Origin: Chloroflexota bacterium
GTDB taxonomy: Bacteria > Chloroflexota > Dehalococcoidia > GIF9 > UBA5629
NCBI GenBank assembly: GCA_026389655.1
Contig: JAPLHL010000412.1
Coordinates: forward strand, 1 to 7,187
Length of the DNA stretch: 7,187 nt
Direction: 5' to 3'
The notes beneath the pieces are model-generated. The model was not told the origin of the DNA. It worked only from the letters and a program-made list of their open reading frames with translations, and ran no database searches. Shown piece after piece: positions 4,988-7,187 of the stretch; positions within the stretch are counted from its first letter, which is position 1, and each line of letters starts with the position of its first letter. Both the position numbers and the translations under genes were made by a program.

Positions 4988-6061
4988 ATGACGGTTGCAA
5001 AAGAGATAATGGACAAAGGGCCGCTGCTGGATGGTAACGGAAATATAACTGCTTTTGGCTGGGCCCGTCAGCCGTATCTGGACGCCAACCTGGAAAACCT
5101 CAGATTCTATTCTTTGAAAGCATTTCAGGCCTTGAGAGTGAAGCGCTGGCAGTATTTCGGCATTACCATGCCTGCCCATTTCTTCTCTTTTACTATCAGC
5201 ACCGTCGGATATCTCGGTTCTATCTTCGCCTATGTCCTGGACTTCAACACCGGAGAGTATCATGAAGAGACGGTCACTGTTCCGTTTGGGACCGGAGTGG
5301 TACTGCCGCGCAACAGCACGGGCGGCGATTGTCACTATGTAAAAGGCGACCTTCACCTGCATTTCTCTATTGAGAACGATAACGAACGCAGGCTGGATAT
5401 CAACTGGCCTTGTTTCGGTGGGTCAGTCTTGAAAGCCAGCATACGTCTTCAGTTGATGCAGGGCCATGAATCGGTGGCAAACGTTTTCCCCTATCCCAGC
5501 AAGCGGTTTTTCTATACGCGCAAAGTAAATTGCATACCTGCCGAGGGGCGCATCGAGTATGGCTGGGACGAGGACACTCACTATGTCAACCGCATACCTA
5601 AGGTCTATAAAATCCAGACCTCGGACTGCCTGGGCACGCTCGACTGGGGAGTGGGCGTCTGGCCTTACCGGTCATTCTGGATCTGGGGAAGCCTGTCGCA
5701 ACACCTGCCTGATGGCAGGACCATCGGAATCAACCTGGGCGGCGGTATCGGCAACGATCCCTCCGTCACCGATAATGCAATTATCCTGAATGGTAAAGTG
5801 AGCAAGCTTGGAGCCGTCGATTACATATATGATAATAAAGACTTCAAAAAGCCCTGGCAGATGACTTCATCCGATGGCCGCCTGTCGCTTGAGTTCAAAC
5901 CCTTCTTTGAACGTGTCGCCAAAACCAATGTCCTCATTCTATCCAGCGAAGTCCACCAAATGTTCGGGCGCTATTCCGGTTTTGTTGTTACGGACGCTGG
6001 AGAGAAGATCGAGATAAAAGACCTGATCGGTTGGGCGGAAGAGCACCAGGCGAAGTGGTGA
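4988..6061 (+). CDS. DUF2804 family protein of unknown function
   Basis: I recognise this 357-residue protein as DUF2804 (Pfam PF10974). It has the N-terminal 'AFGWARQPYLDANLEN' (22-37), 'KRWQYFGITMPAHFFSFTI' (52-70), 'GYLGSIFAYVLDFNTGEY' (74-91), a central 'LDWGVGVWPYRSFWIWGS' (218-235) and 'IGINLGGGIGN' (246-256) followed by 'TDNAIILNGKVSKLG'. It is nearly all beta with many aromatic residues. This resembles the lipocalin-like AttH/CrtC and tocopherol-cyclase beta barrels that handle hydrophobic ligands, but that link is my inference and no reaction is established for the family. There is no signal peptide or membrane segment, so it is probably cytoplasmic. The ATG follows GGAGG by 10 bases and the length is typical, so the gene looks complete. 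It diverges from the protease-thioredoxin lipoprotein, and no functional tie between them is evident. Confidence 0.87.
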   Translation: MTVAKEIMDKGPLLDGNGNITAFGWARQPYLDANLENLRFYSLKAFQALRVKRWQYFGITMPAHFFSFTISTVGYLGSIFAYVLDFNTGEYHEETVTVPFGTGVVLPRNSTGGDCHYVKGDLHLHFSIENDNERRLDINWPCFGGSVLKASIRLQLMQGHESVANVFPYPSKRFFYTRKVNCIPAEGRIEYGWDEDTHYVNRIPKVYKIQTSDCLGTLDWGVGVWPYRSFWIWGSLSQHLPDGRTIGINLGGGIGNDPSVTDNAIILNGKVSKLGAVDYIYDNKDFKKPWQMTSSDGRLSLEFKPFFERVAKTNVLILSSEVHQMFGRYSGFVVTDAGEKIEIKDLIGWAEEHQAKW

Positions 6062-6077
6062 GCTTACGTGGGAATTA

Positions 6078-6107
6078 TTGACATGGCGTATACAGGCTGT
6101 ATACAAT
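6078..6107 (+). promoter_or_regulatory. Sigma70-type promoter of the ribbon-helix-helix gene
   Basis: A perfect TTGACA (6078-6083) precedes TATACA (6100-6105, 16-base spacer) or TACAAT (6102-6107, 18-base spacer). Either choice puts transcription start near 6113 and a leader of about 90 bases before the preferred ATG at 6204. The spacer and -10 contain a perfect palindrome. The promoter begins only 16 bases after the DUF2804 stop codon. Confidence 0.65.
6088..6104. promoter_or_regulatory. Perfect 17-bp palindrome between -35 and -10, likely autoregulatory operator
   Basis: GTATACAG (6088-6095), a central G, and CTGTATAC (6097-6104) form a perfect 8-1-8 inverted repeat in the promoter spacer, covering the -10 box. 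Binding here would occlude RNA polymerase. The gene it controls encodes a ribbon-helix-helix protein, a family whose dimers bind short palindromes in their own promoters, so autorepression is the simplest reading. Confidence 0.65.
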
Positions 6108-6203
6108 TAAACATATAGAAGGATGATTACGTGCTTTCAATCGAATCTTTGGAAATCGATGATCATATACGCTTTCCATGAAGACAGTAGGAAGGTAAAC
6201 GAA

Positions 6204-6437
6204 ATGACAAAAATAAATAAGGAAATAGAAAAAATTGAACAGGGAGATGCCTGGAATGCCGAAGATCAGGTGGTGGAAATTCAAGTGAAAAAGCCGCTGG
6301 ACAAAGTAATACCTGTCCGCCTCTCAAGCGAAAAATGGGAGGAACTTCGGCATGAAGCAAATGAACTTGGCATTGGTCCCACTACCCTTGCGCGCATGTG
6401 GATACTTGAGCGCCTGCGCCAGAAGGTAAAAGCATAG
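6204..6437 (+). CDS. Small ribbon-helix-helix (CopG/BrnA-like) DNA-binding protein, possible antitoxin or regulator
   Basis: This 77-residue protein has a charged N-terminus (1-24) followed by a ribbon-helix-helix unit. The strand is 'KVIPVRLSS' (34-42), helix A is 'EKWEELRHEANELG' (43-56), the turn is 'IGPT' and helix B is 'TLARMWILERLRQ' (61-73). Such proteins dimerise through the strand, which reads the DNA major groove. The sequence resembles CopG/BrnA-type antitoxins of type II toxin-antitoxin systems, but no BrnT-like or other toxin gene sits next to it, so it may be a stand-alone regulator. The start at 6204 is chosen because AGGAAGG lies 8 bases upstream. An in-frame ATG at 6123 would add 27 residues unlike the family and has GAAGG abutting it with no spacing. 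The perfect palindrome inside its promoter suggests it represses itself. Confidence 0.78.
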   Translation: MTKINKEIEKIEQGDAWNAEDQVVEIQVKKPLDKVIPVRLSSEKWEELRHEANELGIGPTTLARMWILERLRQKVKA

Positions 6438-6462
6438 CGTCAGCTTTCTGTTTGTTTGAGTT

Positions 6463-6490
6463 AGAGAATTCGTTTTGAGCAATTCTTTTT
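6463..6490 (+). terminator. Weak AU-rich hairpin with T-run after the ribbon-helix-helix gene
   Basis: AGAATT (6465-6470) pairs with AATTCT (6481-6486), extended outward by one G-U and one A-U pair, with a 10-base loop and a run of five T ending at 6490. The arrangement is that of an intrinsic terminator 25 bases after the stop codon, but the stem is AU-rich and would be inefficient. Confidence 0.35.
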
Positions 6491-6506
6491 CGGTAACGTT
6501 AGATGC

Positions 6507-6623
6507 CTAAAAAATCCGGTGCCGTTCTAATAACGCATTCAGCGCCAGGGACTTCTTTGGTTTTACCAGTGACTCATCACCCTTGTCTCTGTTGTCGAGA
6601 GATAAGATATCTTTAACACTCAT
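6507..6623 (-). CDS. Possible 38-residue small protein or gene remnant, unrecognised
   Basis: An ATG at 6623 opens 38 codons ending in TAG at 6507-6509. The product is charged and partly helical in appearance ('MSVKDILSLDNRDKGDES' and, near the end, 'KKSLALNALLERHRIF'), without a membrane segment or cysteine. I recognise no family. A promoter-like pair lies 25-54 bases upstream on the same strand, but there is no Shine-Dalgarno site. A 37-codon frame also exists on the opposite strand, so chance is a real alternative. If real, it would be divergent from the Panacea gene. Confidence 0.22.
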   Translation of the reverse strand: MSVKDILSLDNRDKGDESLVKPKKSLALNALLERHRIF

Positions 6624-6647
6624 TCAGTATGTTAATACAGCATTTAT

Positions 6648-6677
6648 TTTATAAGTACCTGATAATGCGCTCTCCAA
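6648..6677 (-). promoter_or_regulatory. Possible minus-strand promoter facing the 38-codon ORF
   Basis: On the minus strand TTGGAG (6677-6672) and TATAAA (6653-6648) are separated by 18 bases; transcription would start near 6641, 18 bases before the ATG at 6623. AT-rich DNA gives such matches easily, so this is weak support. Confidence 0.25.
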
Positions 6678-6692
6678 TGTAAGAAATTCAAA

Positions 6693-6702
6693 CAATATAT
6701 TG
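6693..6702. promoter_or_regulatory. Palindrome CAATATATTG overlapping the -35 box, candidate antitoxin operator 1
   Basis: A perfect 10-bp palindrome, CAATA-TATTG, whose right end overlaps the TTGAAA -35 at 6700-6705. A related palindrome with the same ends covers the -10 box about three helical turns downstream. Autorepression by the XRE-Panacea protein is the likely use. Confidence 0.45.
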
Positions 6703-6728
6703 AAATAAAATATAACATCGTATACAAT
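6700..6728 (+). promoter_or_regulatory. Sigma70-type promoter of the XRE-Panacea gene
   Basis: TTGAAA (6700-6705) and TACAAT (6723-6728) are five-of-six matches to the consensus boxes with the ideal 17-base spacer. Transcription would start near 6735, giving a leader of about 39 bases that contains the AAT repeat and the GAGGG ribosome-binding site at 6760-6764. Confidence 0.6.
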
Positions 6729-6737
6729 ATAATATTG
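6725..6737. promoter_or_regulatory. Palindrome CAATAT-A-ATATTG over the -10 box, candidate antitoxin operator 2
   Basis: A perfect 6-1-6 inverted repeat overlapping the TACAAT -10 box and the expected transcription start. It shares its CAATA/TATTG ends with the palindrome at the -35 box; the two centres are about 33.5 bp apart, close to three turns of B-DNA and so on similar faces of the helix. Confidence 0.5.
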
Positions 6738-6752
6738 AATAATAATAATAAT
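6738..6752 (+). repeat. (AAT)5 triplet repeat in the leader of the XRE-Panacea gene
   Basis: Five tandem AAT units followed by further A/T sequence, between the expected transcription start and the ribosome-binding site. Slippage would change the leader length without touching the reading frame. Confidence 0.6.
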
Positions 6753-6773
6753 ATAATATGAGGGACGTGTGAT

Positions 6774-7187
6774 ATGGATATTAACGAAAGGATAAAAAAA
6801 TACAGATTGATCAGGGGCTTTAGCCAGCAGGACCTTGCTAAAAAGGTCGGCATATCCCGGGTTACTTTGACTCAGATAGAGAGAGGTGAGAGGAAGGTGA
6901 CTGCGGATGAGCTTGGCAGGTTCTGTGATATGTTAAGTATAGAGGCTGACATACTGCTTGGACGCGCGACCGAGCCTGAAGTAGCGGTCAGAAAGCATAA
7001 TAAAGTAAAAGAAGGCCGGTTTTCATATGGACAAGGTATCAGGATAAACGTACCTGAGAAGAACCTGGGGAAATTCAAAGAGGTCCTGTTATACATACTT
7101 AACAAAGTGGGTTCGAAACCGAATATTGGTGAATCTGTCATCTATAAGTTGTTGTATTTTATTGATTTTGATTTCTATGAGAGGTAT
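6774..7187 (+). CDS. XRE helix-turn-helix plus Panacea (DUF4065/SocA-like) antitoxin, 3' end beyond the window
   Basis: The frame is open from the ATG at 6774 to the window edge, 138 codons. Residues about 5-63 form an XRE/Cro-type helix-turn-helix: 'FSQQDLAKKVGIS' (16-28), 'RVTLTQIERGERK' (29-41) and 'CDMLSIEADILLG' (51-63). After a linker, 'KFKEVLLYILNKVGSKPNIG' (100-119) and 'ESVIYKLLYFIDFDFYERY' (120-138) match the start of the Panacea domain (DUF4065, also called SocA-like). Panacea is known as an exchangeable antitoxin domain that neutralises many unrelated toxins, often fused to an N-terminal HTH that autoregulates the operon. About two thirds of the Panacea domain should lie beyond the window, probably followed by the toxin gene. 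The start is supported by GAGGG 9 bases upstream and a promoter with two palindromic operators. The identification rests on motif recall and is fairly secure. Confidence 0.85.
   Translation, partial: MDINERIKKYRLIRGFSQQDLAKKVGISRVTLTQIERGERKVTADELGRFCDMLSIEADILLGRATEPEVAVRKHNKVKEGRFSYGQGIRINVPEKNLGKFKEVLLYILNKVGSKPNIGESVIYKLLYFIDFDFYERY

Larger units (their letters stand above)
6438..6773. other. 336-bp spacer without a confident gene, AT-rich toward its right end
   Basis: Between the ribbon-helix-helix and the XRE-Panacea genes I see no homology-supported gene, tRNA or mobile element. The left half has ordinary composition and contains the weak terminator and a possible 38-codon minus-strand ORF. 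A small perfect palindrome AAGATATCTT is at 6604-6613. From about 6690 to 6760 the DNA is almost pure A/T and holds the promoter and operators of the Panacea gene plus an AAT triplet run. The composition shift suggests a join between backbone and acquired DNA, but no direct repeats or att site were found. Confidence 0.5.

Noticed and set aside
6075..6360. Minus-strand open frames opposite the ribbon-helix-helix gene
   Set aside because: They run through the promoter and coding region of a supported gene, lack ribosome-binding sites, and encode Phe/Leu/Pro-rich sequence typical of antisense translation.
107..6564. Shared 13-mer CTTTGGTTTTACC near 112 and near 6552
   Set aside because: Too short and isolated, with unrelated flanks; one copy is in coding sequence, so chance is the simplest explanation.
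6503..6616. 37-codon plus-strand ORF (MPKKSGAVLITHSAPG...)
   Set aside because: No ribosome-binding site, no recognisable domain, and it competes with an equally short ORF on the other strand.
6644..7141. Minus-strand open frames across the AT-rich spacer and the XRE-Panacea gene
   Set aside because: One is hydrophobic only because it reads A/T-only DNA, and the other is antisense to a clear HTH-Panacea coding sequence.

Overview
The window looks like a chromosomal segment of a free-living bacterium of moderate GC content with AT-rich control regions. Several protein families (an SCP2-like small protein, a CoA-binding subunit of an NDP-forming acyl-CoA synthetase, a DUF2804 protein, a ribbon-helix-helix protein ending in a 'GPTTLARMWILERLR' type helix, and an XRE-Panacea antitoxin) are ones I associate with anaerobic or sediment Chloroflexota (Dehalococcoidia-like). 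That placement is recall of family distribution, not proof, and Desulfobacterota-like hosts remain possible. Shine-Dalgarno sites and sigma70-type promoters are mostly clear, so the window is bacterial.

Left part (1-2707): an acyl-CoA locus. On the minus strand an operon runs echA-like enoyl-CoA hydratase/isomerase -> 34-residue ORF resembling the broken-off C-terminus of an alpha/beta hydrolase -> SCP2-like sterol/lipid-binding protein (cut by the window edge). Diverging from it on the plus strand is the alpha (CoA-binding/ligase) subunit of an NDP-forming acyl-CoA synthetase. The 153-bp divergent spacer holds a good sigma70 promoter with a perfect 7-2-7 palindrome over its -35 box, suggesting repression of the synthetase gene and perhaps of both units. 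A CoA ligase subunit, a crotonase-fold enzyme and a lipid carrier together suggest activation and processing of an acyl or aromatic acid; the substrate cannot be read from the sequence.

Middle part (2708-6061): a solitary beta-class DNA methyltransferase with an almost leaderless start, convergent (9 bp apart) with an unusual exported lipoprotein that joins a trypsin/HtrA-like protease domain to a thioredoxin/TlpA-like domain with a CxxC. Divergent from the lipoprotein is a DUF2804 protein of unknown function behind an extended -10 promoter.

Right part (6062-7187): accessory-looking DNA. A small ribbon-helix-helix protein is preceded by a strong promoter whose spacer contains a perfect 17-bp palindrome, a typical autoregulation layout. 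After a 336-bp mostly non-coding, increasingly AT-rich stretch comes the start of an XRE-HTH plus Panacea (DUF4065/SocA-like) antitoxin gene, running off the right edge. Two CAATAT/ATATTG palindromes cover its -35 and -10 boxes. The partner toxin, if present, should lie just beyond the window. No rRNA, tRNA, CRISPR array, insertion sequence or riboswitch was recognised.
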